64,000 nucleotides of DNA, from assembly GCF_007859815.1 (NCBI RefSeq), contig NZ_SJPH01000001.1:613987-677986 (forward strand), written 5' to 3'. Each line of letters opens with the position of its first letter. The stretch's first letter is position 1. The stretch comes from Botrimarina hoheduenensis (GTDB lineage Bacteria; Planctomycetota; Planctomycetia; Pirellulales; Lacipirellulaceae). Below, one piece after another: positions 8,659 to 17,287 of the stretch. The notes under the pieces were generated by a model. That model did not search any database, was not told the DNA's origin, and saw nothing but the letters and a program-made list of their open reading frames with translations. A program made the position numbers and the translations under genes.

Positions 8659-11600
8659 ATGACCGTAATCGGACTCGAAGCCTACGAGGGTCCTACCCAG
8701 CGCGCATGGCGGCTGGACCGACTCTCGCCGGGGTTGAACGTCGTGGCTGGCGACGCGCTCGAGCGCGCTTCTGCCGCGGGATTGCTCGCGCATCTGGTGC
8801 TCGGCTGGCGCGATGCTCAGGACGACACCGGCGGCTGGCGCGAGGGACAAGCTGTTGTTCGTCAGGGGCGATCCGAAGCAACCCTGCGACGGAGGGGTGA
8901 GCCGCAAACGGCTCGTCTCACGATCGCATCGGGCACAGCGCCGAGCGGCACAGGTTTAACAGCGGTTGATCCGTGGCGAGCCGGGGCACCGGTCGAGGTG
9001 ATCGCCGAGATTTTTTGCCCGCGCTTGCGTCCCGTGGATCATGCGTTGGCTCGGTTGCTTTCGCCACGCGTAGCAACAGCGATCCGTAATCTGCTGGGCA
9101 GCCCCGTCATTACGGCGGTGCCCGGACGCGAAGCCGACGATCGTTCCCGATTGGCCGCGGAACGCGACGCGATCGCTGCCCGCATCGAGACGCTGCTTTC
9201 AGAGCGACGCCGCGAGAGCGCAACGCTGGAAGGCACCCTCCGCGAGATCGACGATACGCTCGATCGACTCGAGAGCGAGCTGGACGATCTGCGTGGTCGG
9301 CTAGCGTTGTTGGATCAGCAACTCCACGCCAGCGAATCGCGTGCGCGGTACGCGGAATTAGCCCGTGCTGCGGAGCAGACCCAGGATCGTCGGGCGGCGG
9401 ACGATTTTATGCCGCGTCGGGATGATCTGGATCAGCAGATTGAGCGCTGGCGCCGGACTCTCGCCGAATTAGATCGCCGTCAAACGACCGTCCGAAGCGA
9501 ACTCGCTCAAGCCCATCCGACCGATGCTCGGCCCGAGATCGCCCTTGCCGACCAGCGGGCCTGCGTTGCGGTCGCCGAACGGCTCGTTGCCGACCTCGAG
9601 AGTGAGGTCGCACGCTTTGCGCACGTGTCGGGCGCACCGCACTGCGTTTGTGCCGACGCCCATCCGCGTCTCAACCCGCTGGTCGAGACGCTCGGAGAGC
9701 ACGTCGCACGGTTGCGGAGACTTGTTGGCGAACAAGGAGCCGCCCTCCGGTGGCAAGAGCTGAGCGACGAAGCCGAACGACTAGATCGCTCGCGGAGCGA
9801 GCTCCGCACGCAGCTCGATAAGCTGCTCGAACGACGCGAGACGCTGCTCCGCACCACCCGGCCCCGTGCCGAGGAGCCGCTCCGCGCAGAATTCGACCAA
9901 GGTTTCGACCGCCGCCAGGGCGAGGTAGCCCGCGCCGAACTTGCGACGCGGTTGGCGGACACCCAGGCTGAGCGCGACGCTCTGCTCAGTCGCAGGACGG
10001 ATCTCAACGAGCGTCGGACAAGGCTGCTCGCGCCGGCTGAGTTGGCAGACCTGCAGCAACAGCTCGCAGCAGCGCAGTCGGCGCTAGCTGACGGCGGTTC
10101 GTGGGACCGCCAGCCCCATAGGTCGAATCGCCGCACGACCCTGCGGGCCTCGTCGGCGCTGGCCAAACTTTCCGACGGCGATTTCCGTGAGCTGCACCTC
10201 GCCGTCGGTGGTCGTTCGGTTGAAGTGGTCACCTCGCGAGGCCAGCGCTGTGGTTTGGAAACACTGAACCCCGAGCAGCGTCACTTGGTCTTGTGGGCGT
10301 TACGGCTGGCGCTGGCCGATGCCTGCTTGGCGGCCGGCGTTTCGCTGCCGCTGATTATCAACGAACCGTTTGGGCCTGAGTCGGCCTCGGCAAGCCATCG
10401 CGATACTCACACCAGTGAGCACGGTGGTGTTTCCCTCTCCGACCGCTCGGCCGCCAATCTTGCCATGCTGCTCGATGACCTGCGCCGTGGCGGTGCCCAG
10501 GTCTTTCTGTTCACGAAGCGACGGGCCGCGCTGGATCGCTTCCGCTCGTTGGGGCACGAGGTGCGGCAGATCGAGATGGCAGTTTCGGTGCCTGCGAAGC
10601 ATGCGGCCCCCGTGCCGAAGGTTGTCACACCGCTTGCCGAAGCGCCCCCGATCCGCGAAACGGCTCAGCAGGTGGTGGTCGCTAAACGCGACACGCTGTT
10701 GTCGGTGGAGGATTCGGTGGAGCGTTTTCCCGTGCCGCTCGGTGACCGTTCAGAGGTGTTTTCCCGCTCACGGATCCGCACCATCGGGGACCTGATGTTC
10801 GCGGATCCGAGTGCGGTGGCTGAAGAGATCGACCGCGACGACGTCACCCCCGAACTCGTCTCGTTGTGGCAGGCCCATCTTTCGTTGGTTTGCACCGTGC
10901 CCGGTCTGAGCCTGCAAGACGCAACGCAACTAACCGACGCCGAGATCTACTCGCCCGAAGAGCTGGCCGAGGCAGACGCGGAGGTGCTGCGGCAGCGTCT
11001 GGCGGTGTGGTCGAACGATGGCTCGTCGTCGGAACGGATCGCTGGTTGGATCGAGCGTGCGCTCGATCGCTTATCCGGCTGGCAAGCACGCGGCTACGCC
11101 GAGCGCTGGGCCCGGTGTCACACGGAACGCCGCGAACGGATCCGTGAGAATGCCAATCGCCGACTGAATCGGCGGCGTGGTGAGACGGGCAGCGGTTCGA
11201 CCCTGCGGATCCGCCGCGAAGAACGCCTTGTATCGCAGCAGGGTGGATCGGAACGAGCGGACCGCATTGAGCGACGCCGTCGCCGGGACGACCGCGATCG
11301 CAGCGAGCGGCGTTCTGAACGGTCGTCACGCTCGTCGAAAGGCCGGCTGAAGGCCGCTGATGAAAAGCCCAAGGGGCCGCGCTTCTACCTCGAACTATCG
11401 GACGAGATTGAAAAAGCCCCCTCGATCGGCCCGAAGCGGGCCGCAACCCTGACCGAGATCGGTATCGCGACGGTGCGGCAGCTGCTGGACGCCGATCCCG
11501 CCCAGCTCGCGGAACAGCTGGACGATCGTCGGGTCGATGCCACGGTGATCGTTGCTTGGCAGCATCAGGCGAGCCTCGTGTGCCGGGTTCCCGAGCTACG

Positions 11601-11814
11601 AGGGCACGATGCGCAAGTGCTGGTCGGTTCGGGCTTCACGACACCAGAAGAGATCGCCACCATGAAGCCCGCCGATCTGTTCGAGTTTGTGGACGCGTTT
11701 TGCGATACGAACGACGGCCAGCGTGCGTTACGAGGATCAAGCCGGCCCGATCTTGAGGAAGTCGGTCAATGGATCGCCGCGGCCCGCCAACGGCGGGTGC
11801 TGGGGGCCGCCTGA
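8659..11814 (+). CDS. SMC-like coiled-coil protein with degenerate ATPase motifs and two DUF4332 domains
   Basis: The 1,051-residue protein starts like RecN/SMC ATPases (LSPGLNVVAGDALER, residues ~24-38), but the P-loop GxxxxGKS is absent. A long coiled coil follows (about 170-500), with a CVC pair at Cys329 and Cys331 near its middle, where Rad50 has its zinc hook. The C-terminal ATPase half has a signature-like LNPEQRHLVLWALR and a Walker B-like LPLIINEPF, with Asn568 where Asp is expected. Then come a DUF4332-type helix-hairpin-helix domain (~683-800), an Arg/Asp/Ser-rich linker (~820-905) and a second DUF4332 domain (~907-1045). The ATG at 8659 follows GGAGAG; an in-frame start 23 codons upstream has no such site. 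A structural or DNA-binding role is likely; its partner is unknown. Confidence 0.7.
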   Translation: MTVIGLEAYEGPTQRAWRLDRLSPGLNVVAGDALERASAAGLLAHLVLGWRDAQDDTGGWREGQAVVRQGRSEATLRRRGEPQTARLTIASGTAPSGTGLTAVDPWRAGAPVEVIAEIFCPRLRPVDHALARLLSPRVATAIRNLLGSPVITAVPGREADDRSRLAAERDAIAARIETLLSERRRESATLEGTLREIDDTLDRLESELDDLRGRLALLDQQLHASESRARYAELARAAEQTQDRRAADDFMPRRDDLDQQIERWRRTLAELDRRQTTVRSELAQAHPTDARPEIALADQRACVAVAERLVADLESEVARFAHVSGAPHCVCADAHPRLNPLVETLGEHVARLRRLVGEQGAALRWQELSDEAERLDRSRSELRTQLDKLLERRETLLRTTRPRAEEPLRAEFDQGFDRRQGEVARAELATRLADTQAERDALLSRRTDLNERRTRLLAPAELADLQQQLAAAQSALADGGSWDRQPHRSNRRTTLRASSALAKLSDGDFRELHLAVGGRSVEVVTSRGQRCGLETLNPEQRHLVLWALRLALADACLAAGVSLPLIINEPFGPESASASHRDTHTSEHGGVSLSDRSAANLAMLLDDLRRGGAQVFLFTKRRAALDRFRSLGHEVRQIEMAVSVPAKHAAPVPKVVTPLAEAPPIRETAQQVVVAKRDTLLSVEDSVERFPVPLGDRSEVFSRSRIRTIGDLMFADPSAVAEEIDRDDVTPELVSLWQAHLSLVCTVPGLSLQDATQLTDAEIYSPEELAEADAEVLRQRLAVWSNDGSSSERIAGWIERALDRLSGWQARGYAERWARCHTERRERIRENANRRLNRRRGETGSGSTLRIRREERLVSQQGGSERADRIERRRRRDDRDRSERRSERSSRSSKGRLKAADEKPKGPRFYLELSDEIEKAPSIGPKRAATLTEIGIATVRQLLDADPAQLAEQLDDRRVDATVIVAWQHQASLVCRVPELRGHDAQVLVGSGFTTPEEIATMKPADLFEFVDAFCDTNDGQRALRGSSRPDLEEVGQWIAAARQRRVLGAA

Positions 11815-11826
11815 TCGGCCACCGCT

Positions 11827-11856
11827 TTGACTCGCGCGCGATACCGTCCGTATACT
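11827..11856 (+). promoter_or_regulatory. Sigma-70-type promoter for the gene at 11898
   Basis: TTGACT at 11827-11832 and TATACT at 11851-11856 are separated by 18 bases. Each hexamer matches five of six consensus positions. It lies between the SMC-like gene and the next plus-strand gene, about 40 bases before its start, so the latter probably has its own promoter. Confidence 0.6.
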
Positions 11857-11897
11857 AGCGGCAGAAACACTGCTCGCCCGGAAGGATGCTCGCCCCG

Positions 11898-12644
11898 ATG
11901 AATCGCTACGCGTCGCTGTCGGATGATTTCTATCTCAATATGAATCTGAACACCGAGATGGAGTTGTCCCGCAGCCGCGAGACAATCCTCCACTTCGCGG
12001 AGCAGATGCAGAAACGCTACCCGGAGATGAAGAACTTCTACGCCCGGGACAAGAACGACTTTGTGCTGGAAGAGGACAAAGATCGGGGGGCCTATCGCTG
12101 GTGCTCGATCGAGCCGCGGCGTGTTGCGTCGGGATTCGTCAACCCGGATAGCATCGAGTCGGCCCTGGAGCAGCACCGGCGGGCGCTTGAGCTCGCTCCG
12201 TACGAGCTATCGGTTAGCCCTCTGGATTGCGAAGCGCTCGACCTGCTTGTGGGGTTCGATTTTAGCTGTCGGGCCAATCACAACGAAGTGGTCGCGGGGG
12301 CGCTTGGCGTGCCTCCCGCCTTCGAGAAGTTCGCCTCAATGCCCGGGGCCACCTTCATCAATAACGAGCCGACACTAACGATCTCGCTCGACGAGGATTG
12401 CCGTACGCAGGTGCGACTCGCCATCGAGACGCGCACCTCTCCGTATCACATCCGCACCGGCGAGTACCAAGAGGAGCAGCTCAGCGCTTATGTCACGGCC
12501 CGCCGCTATGGCAGCCTTGAAGCGGGAATGACTTACGTCGAAGCAATTGACGAACTTGCCAAGCTCTGCTTCGAAGCGCTCGATAACTACGTGATCGAGG
12601 CGGTGCTGGAACCGTTAGCGCGCACGATCGCCCTGGACGGTTGA
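11898..12644 (+). CDS. Conserved-looking soluble protein of unknown function
   Basis: I do not recognise a family. The protein of 248 residues is acidic and has no signal peptide or membrane helix. Its beginning is rich in Asn, Met and Leu (FYLNMNLNTEMELSR), and the middle contains FDFSCRANHNEVVAGALG, which reads like a folded globular domain. Good codon bias and the strong promoter at 11827-11856 support a real, well-expressed gene. The ATG at 11898 is preferred. The ATG at 11886 directly abuts the GGAAGG ribosome site and would leave no spacer. It lies convergently with a response regulator gene. Confidence 0.65.
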   Translation: MNRYASLSDDFYLNMNLNTEMELSRSRETILHFAEQMQKRYPEMKNFYARDKNDFVLEEDKDRGAYRWCSIEPRRVASGFVNPDSIESALEQHRRALELAPYELSVSPLDCEALDLLVGFDFSCRANHNEVVAGALGVPPAFEKFASMPGATFINNEPTLTISLDEDCRTQVRLAIETRTSPYHIRTGEYQEEQLSAYVTARRYGSLEAGMTYVEAIDELAKLCFEALDNYVIEAVLEPLARTIALDG

Positions 12645-12681
12645 GAAACGCAAGCCAAGACCAGCTCAATCCTCACCGAAC

Positions 12682-13065
12682 TCAATCCTCTTGGTCGCCC
12701 AACACGCGACGCACCGCGTCGATCATCCGATCCATCGGAAACGGCTTGTGCAGGTAATCGACCACGCCGAGCGTTTGGGCGTAGGCTTTGTGGCGATTGC
12801 CTTCGTTGGCCGTCATCATGATGATCGGCGGATGGGCTTCTTCGCTACGGCTGAGCTTTTCCAACACGAGGATGCCGCTCCGCTTGGGCATCATCATGTC
12901 GAGCAGCAGCAGGTCGGGCTGCTCGCGGACGGTGAGCGCCAAGCCCTGATTACCGTCGCGGGCTACCAGCACCTCGTAGCCGTTTGACTCCAGCGCTATA
13001 CGCAGCGCTTGGATGATCTCCCCGTCGTCATCGACGATCAGGATACGCTTAGGGGAATCAGCCAT
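12682..13065 (-). CDS. Single-domain response regulator (CheY-like receiver)
   Basis: The 127-residue protein is one complete receiver domain. The acidic pocket (ILIVDDD, residues 8-14), the phospho-acceptor Asp56 in LLLLDMMMP, the Thr of IIMMTAN and the Lys of DYLHKPF are all present. There is no output domain, so it must act through a partner protein. No histidine kinase is encoded nearby, so its cognate kinase is unknown. It is transcribed toward the gene at 11898 and lies 234 bases downstream of the MurG-like gene. Confidence 0.9.
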   Translation of the reverse strand: MADSPKRILIVDDDGEIIQALRIALESNGYEVLVARDGNQGLALTVREQPDLLLLDMMMPKRSGILVLEKLSRSEEAHPPIIMMTANEGNRHKAYAQTLGVVDYLHKPFPMDRMIDAVRRVLGDQED

Positions 13066-13299
13066 GAATCGCGGTAGGGTGGGGCGTTAAGGAGGGGGAG
13101 GCGTTGTGCCCGAAAGGGGGGGCAGGCGTAGTGCCCGGCGTTACCGCCGTTCCGCCGGGCAGGACCCGCTGAGCAGGTCCGCTTGCTCAAGGGTCGATCG
13201 GGCTGCCAATCAGGGGGCGGCACCACCGCCCGCTAGATCGGTGTATATCGCACCTTTGCCCTCGCACGCAAGCGACGGCCGCCCGGGGGGCCTTTCGCC

Positions 13300-14457
13300 C
13301 TAGGCCGCGGCCGCCCGCCGGGATGCTGCGCCCTTCGGTGCGGTTGCCAGTCCGAGGGTCTCCATGCAGGCTTCAGCGACGGATCGGGCGGCGTCGTGTC
13401 GAACCAGCGTGGCGGCTGCCTCGGCCATGCGTGCGAGCGTCGCCGGTTGGGTTGTCAAAGGCCCAAGCTCCGCGGCGATCGTATCCGAGAGCGTGCCCCG
13501 CGTCTCATCGATGATGCGACACGCCTGAAGACGCTCATAAACCTTGGCGTTAGCAATCTGCGATCCGTGCCGCGATAGGGTGTCGGGAATCACGAGCATG
13601 GCGGTGCCTGAGAGGGCTATCTCGGCCATCGTGCAACCACCCGCAGGGCAGACAACCAGGTCGGTTTCTCGTAGCAGGTCGGCCAATTCGTCGATGTAGG
13701 TGACCACCAGCGCATCGATCCCCGCCTCTTGGTAGCGACGCTCGGTTTCGACCAACTGACCTTCGCCGGTCTGGTGAATGATTCGCCAGTTGCCCAGCTC
13801 ACCCGCGAGGCGGGCCGCAGCGATCGGCATCGCTTCGTTCAGGGTGCGAGCTCCACCAGAGCCACCAAGCACTACGAGGCGGCGCTGACGCAACGGATCG
13901 GCATCGGCCACGCAGCGCGAAGGACGCTCGCCAAAGGCCTGAAACGAGGGCCGCACGGGGACGCCCGTCACCCGCACAGGGGCTTGTACGGGCAGGTGTG
14001 CTCGGGCCTCTTCGAATCCGAGGCACACGGCGTCGGAAACGCCCGCGAGCCAGCGGGCCGCAAGCGACGGAATGGCGTTCTGTTCCAGCATGACCATCGG
14101 CAGGCCCCAGCCATGGGCCGCCCGCATGACGGGGGCCGAGGCGTGCCCGCCGAGTCCCACGACCAGCGTGACGCCTTGCTCTTTGAGCATCCACCTCGAC
14201 GCGAAGAAGCCCAACGCATTGTCCGTGACAAAGCGGAGCGATTCCCAGGCCGAGCGGGGCTTGGGGCAGCAGGGGATCGCCGAGTAGGCGTATCCGGCTG
14301 AGCGGATCGTGTGCCGCTCGATGGGGCGACCATCGCCGGCAAACGAGATGTGCACGCCCGGCAAGCGCGCCTCGATCTCCGCGGCGATAGACAGCCCCGG
14401 ATATAGGTAGCCCAGCGACCCGCCGCCGGCGAAAAGGATGTGGTGCCCGCAGTGCAT
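13300..14457 (-). CDS. MurG-like GT28 glycosyltransferase with altered first glycine loop
   Basis: The 385-residue protein follows MurG throughout: a central LVVGLGGHASAP and LEQNAIPSLAARWL, the second glycine loop VLGGSGGARTLNEAMP, YIDELADLLRETDLVV, and the sugar-nucleotide region CPAGGCTMAEIALSG. MurG adds GlcNAc to lipid I on the cytoplasmic side of the membrane to make lipid II. The first loop, normally GGTGGHxxP, reads GGGSLGYLYPG, so the conserved histidine is missing and one residue is inserted. It may be a divergent but active MurG, or a paralogue with another substrate. It lies downstream of a MurE-like gene. The stop overlaps a GC-rich inverted repeat. Confidence 0.75.
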   Translation of the reverse strand: MHCGHHILFAGGGSLGYLYPGLSIAAEIEARLPGVHISFAGDGRPIERHTIRSAGYAYSAIPCCPKPRSAWESLRFVTDNALGFFASRWMLKEQGVTLVVGLGGHASAPVMRAAHGWGLPMVMLEQNAIPSLAARWLAGVSDAVCLGFEEARAHLPVQAPVRVTGVPVRPSFQAFGERPSRCVADADPLRQRRLVVLGGSGGARTLNEAMPIAAARLAGELGNWRIIHQTGEGQLVETERRYQEAGIDALVVTYIDELADLLRETDLVVCPAGGCTMAEIALSGTAMLVIPDTLSRHGSQIANAKVYERLQACRIIDETRGTLSDTIAAELGPLTTQPATLARMAEAAATLVRHDAARSVAEACMETLGLATAPKGAASRRAAAA

Positions 14458-14497
14458 GACTTGTGCGGCCCGTCGAAGAGCCCCTCTCGGTGTGTCT

Positions 14498-14540
14498 GCT
14501 GAACGCCGGCGTGAGCGGTTGCTCGCCGCCGGCGTTCAGC
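14498..14540. repeat. Long perfect-stem hairpin upstream of the MurG-like gene
   Basis: GCTGAACGCCGGCG (14498-14511) pairs perfectly with CGCCGGCGTTCAGC (14527-14540). Inside the loop, GAGC and GCTC can pair around GGTT, so nearly the whole element folds into one arm. On neither strand is it followed by a run of T, so a simple terminator is unlikely. It ends 40 bases before the MurG-like start codon. Confidence 0.7.
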
Positions 14541-14544
14541 TTGT

Positions 14545-14677
14545 GAAGCTTCATCGAGAACCGCCCACGATTGCCGATTGACCCAGTAACCGGCGCGCGT
14601 GGACTCAAAGGCTCCTACCCAGGGGAGGGTGATCGAGCGAGACCCCGCAATCTCGCAACGACCGTCGATGAAGCTTC
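14545..14677. repeat. Pair of 13-base inverted repeats in the MurE-like/MurG-like gap
   Basis: GAAGCTTCATCGA at 14545-14557 is the exact reverse complement of TCGATGAAGCTTC at 14665-14677. About 107 bases without a gene lie between them. The core GAAGCTTC is itself a palindrome. The function is unknown; see the findings. Confidence 0.6.
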
Positions 14678-14732
14678 CATCAATGGCTTGGTGATTTGAA
14701 AAAAAGGGAAACGTGAGACCTCGCGGCCTCGA

Positions 14733-16133
14733 TTAAGCGGCCCGACGCTGTTGATCGCTCTGCCGACGGCGGCTCATCAGGGCGTCGATCCAGGCGGTCT
14801 CGGCCGCGGCGGATTCGTGGGTGGCCCCCGCAAGGACCACCACATCGCCTTCATCGGCGAGGCCCAATGCGATCGCGATCGCGCTCTCGCGGTCAGCGAC
14901 CGCGGTAACCCGTGGATCGGCCAGCGTGAGCCCTTCGGCGCGACCGACCGTGAACGACCGGTCTGCCAACGCCTCAAGAACCGTCAGTTGTTGCTCGGCG
15001 CGGTTGATACGCTCGGACAACTCGGCCACGACAATGACGCGGCCGGTGGTGAGCTGATCGGCGCTAACCAGTGTCTCGCGCAGGTGCGTCGGGTGACGCG
15101 CACAGTCGGTTAGCACAATGACCCCGTCCGCGGGAGCCTGCCGTTGCAGGTGCTGCATCGGGTCGGGAGCAATCGAGAGCGACCGGGCTGTCGGAGCAAG
15201 CTCAAGTCCCAGCGCCACGGCAACTGCCAACGCTGCGCCGCCTTCGCGGCGTCGTTGTGAACCGGGGCGATCCAGGTCGAGGGCCGCGGTGTGGCCCGAA
15301 GCGGTTGCCAGCACGCGCTGTCCCGCCGTGTGTTCCGTGTTAACAACGATGCGGACATCAGCGTGGGCCGCGGAGCCAAACGTGAGCAGCGGGCCGGTGT
15401 GCTGTGCGGCTATCCGCATGCATTCGGCGTCGTCGGCGTTCGCGACAAGAATCGTGTCACGCGATAACGCGCCGAGTGCCGCCGCCGTGCGGGCGCGGCG
15501 TTCCTGGGTTGTGGGGCCGTTCAGCTGGATGCCTGTCAGGCAGGCGATTCGCGGAGGTACACGCAGACCATCGGAACGCGTGGTGGCGAGCACCGTCATC
15601 GCCGCGTTGTTGTTCGTTGCCCGCCCGAACCAGTCACCGATCGAAGGGCGATTGTTGTCGCTCAGTGGCGAGCACGTTTGGCCGTCGTCGTCGACTTGGT
15701 CGGTTCGGAGGGCCGTGGTTTGCCCCGCCATGGTCAAGATCGTGGCGATCAGCGTAGCCGTTTGGTCATTGGGATAGGACGCTGCCACGGTGATGACATG
15801 CGGTCCGGTACGCTGTTGACTGGTTTGGCTGGCTTCCTCACGAGCTGCGGCGGCAAGCACACGCCTCGCTTCCCAGCAATCCGCCACGATCAGTTGCGGG
15901 GCCGGAACCTCGGGCAGCAGCCTTTCGGTGATAACGGCAGCCGCGCCCCGCTCGGCCGCTTGGACCGCTCCGATGCAGTCAAAGCCGTCGAGGTGGACAT
16001 AGACGTCACCCGGACGGATTGCGGTGGCCTGGTCGCAGATCGTCGATGCGACGGGATCCGCCGACGCCGGGAAAACCTGGGCGTCAGGCAGCAACAGTCG
16101 CAGACGAAGGGGGGGGGAACCGTTGGACGTCAC
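14733..16133 (-). CDS. MurE-like protein lacking the ATP-binding motif (probable pseudoenzyme)
   Basis: The 466-residue protein aligns by eye with MurE over its length. The N-terminal UDP-binding domain has AIRPGDVYVHLDG and AVQAAERGAAAVITE (residues ~37-70). The middle domain should carry GTNGKTT, but the equivalent stretch reads VAASYPNDQTAT, so the phosphate-binding lysine is gone. The DHLD region and the DNPR substrate motif of MurE are also not recognisable, although an aspartate-containing VIVLTDCARHP segment remains in the C-terminal domain. Active MurE adds a diamino acid to UDP-MurNAc-dipeptide. Here I infer a non-catalytic relative with a binding or regulatory role in wall synthesis. 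The MurG-like gene follows after 275 bases. Confidence 0.65.
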   Translation of the reverse strand: MTSNGSPPLRLRLLLPDAQVFPASADPVASTICDQATAIRPGDVYVHLDGFDCIGAVQAAERGAAAVITERLLPEVPAPQLIVADCWEARRVLAAAAREEASQTSQQRTGPHVITVAASYPNDQTATLIATILTMAGQTTALRTDQVDDDGQTCSPLSDNNRPSIGDWFGRATNNNAAMTVLATTRSDGLRVPPRIACLTGIQLNGPTTQERRARTAAALGALSRDTILVANADDAECMRIAAQHTGPLLTFGSAAHADVRIVVNTEHTAGQRVLATASGHTAALDLDRPGSQRRREGGAALAVAVALGLELAPTARSLSIAPDPMQHLQRQAPADGVIVLTDCARHPTHLRETLVSADQLTTGRVIVVAELSERINRAEQQLTVLEALADRSFTVGRAEGLTLADPRVTAVADRESAIAIALGLADEGDVVVLAGATHESAAAETAWIDALMSRRRQSDQQRRAA

Positions 16134-16331
16134 GGCAGGCCGGCCTCCTTGCCGGAATCGGTACGCCGCGATCCGCGGCGGGTCGTCCTGTCCATCCTTG
16201 GGCAGGGCGGGCGGAGCGTCTTGGAATTGCCCTCAAGCGTCAAGGCGATTTTCAAGCCGGCGATAGCGGCTTGCAGCGTCGGCATGGGTTGGTGTGGCGG
16301 TGAAACCGATGTCGCAGGTACGCTCCCGCCT

Positions 16332-17267
16332 ATGCCGTCACCGTCCTCACCGCCGACACCGCCGAATGGCCTCAAAACGCTCTCTGGCCTCTTTGCCACC
16401 CCTTTAACAGGCCACACAGAGAGCCCCCCTACGCGACCGACAAGTGATCCTACGGCAAGCCACCCAGGCGTGGTTGTCACGGTTGTTCTGGACGATGGGC
16501 TCCACGGTCAAACTACGGTGCTGGCACCGACCCGGTCGCTTGCCCCCAGGACAGCCATTGGCGGACCAGCGCGACCGATGTACGCGAACAAGGTGCCCGA
16601 CCGCTGGGAGTTCGCCCACCAGATTGAGCGCCGGCAACCCGCGTTGGCGATCCTCGCGCGCGCGCTGCCGCTCGCCGATGCTAGCGACTTGGCGACGTTG
16701 CCTGAGAGTTTTCCGGCAACCCGATTTGTCCAATTGCTGGGGCCGTGGTGCGAGGGCGAACAACGCACGGGGCGTGTGCTCGACGGATACGAGCGGGTCT
16801 TTTGGCATCGTTGGTCGTCATGGTGGACGACCGCCTATCCGAGCGTGTCGCCAAATTCTTTTTTGTCGCCCAGCACAGAGAAGCCGCGCGAACGCACGCT
16901 GCTGGTTGATTCAGTCCATACCGAGACAATCCGCACACTGTCGGACAGCTTGGCCGCCGAAGGCTGGCGGGTTATTTGCCGACGCCGCTGGCAGGGCGAG
17001 TCCGTTGACGCCGCGTTGTGGGAGGGCCGACAGCTATGCGGGGCGGAAGCAGCAGCACTTGCCCGCTTTAAGCGTCTCGTCGCATGCGACGTGCCACTCA
17101 TCACGCTGCTCGACTTTCCACGTCCCGAGACCGTTGCGGCTGCCACGATGCTGGGAGCGACCTCCGTTTTTGGCAAACCCTATGAACGGGACGAGCTACT
17201 CGCAACGCTCGACGCAGCCGCTTTGGTACCGTCGGCGCGGGATGAGATTCTGTTCCACGCAGCTTAA
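16332..17267 (+). CDS. Receiver-like protein without phospho-acceptor, function unknown
   Basis: The last ~130 residues of this 311-residue protein look like a worn response-regulator fold: LLVDSVHTETIRTLSDSLAAEGW, a PLITLLDFPRPE strand, and the lysine-proline end GATSVFGKPYERDELL. The phospho-acceptor aspartate is not evident. The first ~50 residues are Pro/Ser/Thr-rich and probably disordered. The middle is not recognised. The start is uncertain; an in-frame ATG at 16284 and earlier codons exist, but those before ~16134 would overlap the MurE-like gene. It is divergent from the MurE-like gene and convergent with the ImmA-like gene. Confidence 0.6.
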   Translation: MPSPSSPPTPPNGLKTLSGLFATPLTGHTESPPTRPTSDPTASHPGVVVTVVLDDGLHGQTTVLAPTRSLAPRTAIGGPARPMYANKVPDRWEFAHQIERRQPALAILARALPLADASDLATLPESFPATRFVQLLGPWCEGEQRTGRVLDGYERVFWHRWSSWWTTAYPSVSPNSFLSPSTEKPRERTLLVDSVHTETIRTLSDSLAAEGWRVICRRRWQGESVDAALWEGRQLCGAEAAALARFKRLVACDVPLITLLDFPRPETVAAATMLGATSVFGKPYERDELLATLDAAALVPSARDEILFHAA

Positions 17268-17287
17268 GGCGGACCGCCAAAAACCGT

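Noticed and set aside
15678-16331. 5' extension of the receiver-like gene
   Set aside because: The open frame extends upstream, but those codons lie opposite the well-supported MurE-like gene and read as low-quality sequence. The gene is started at 16332.
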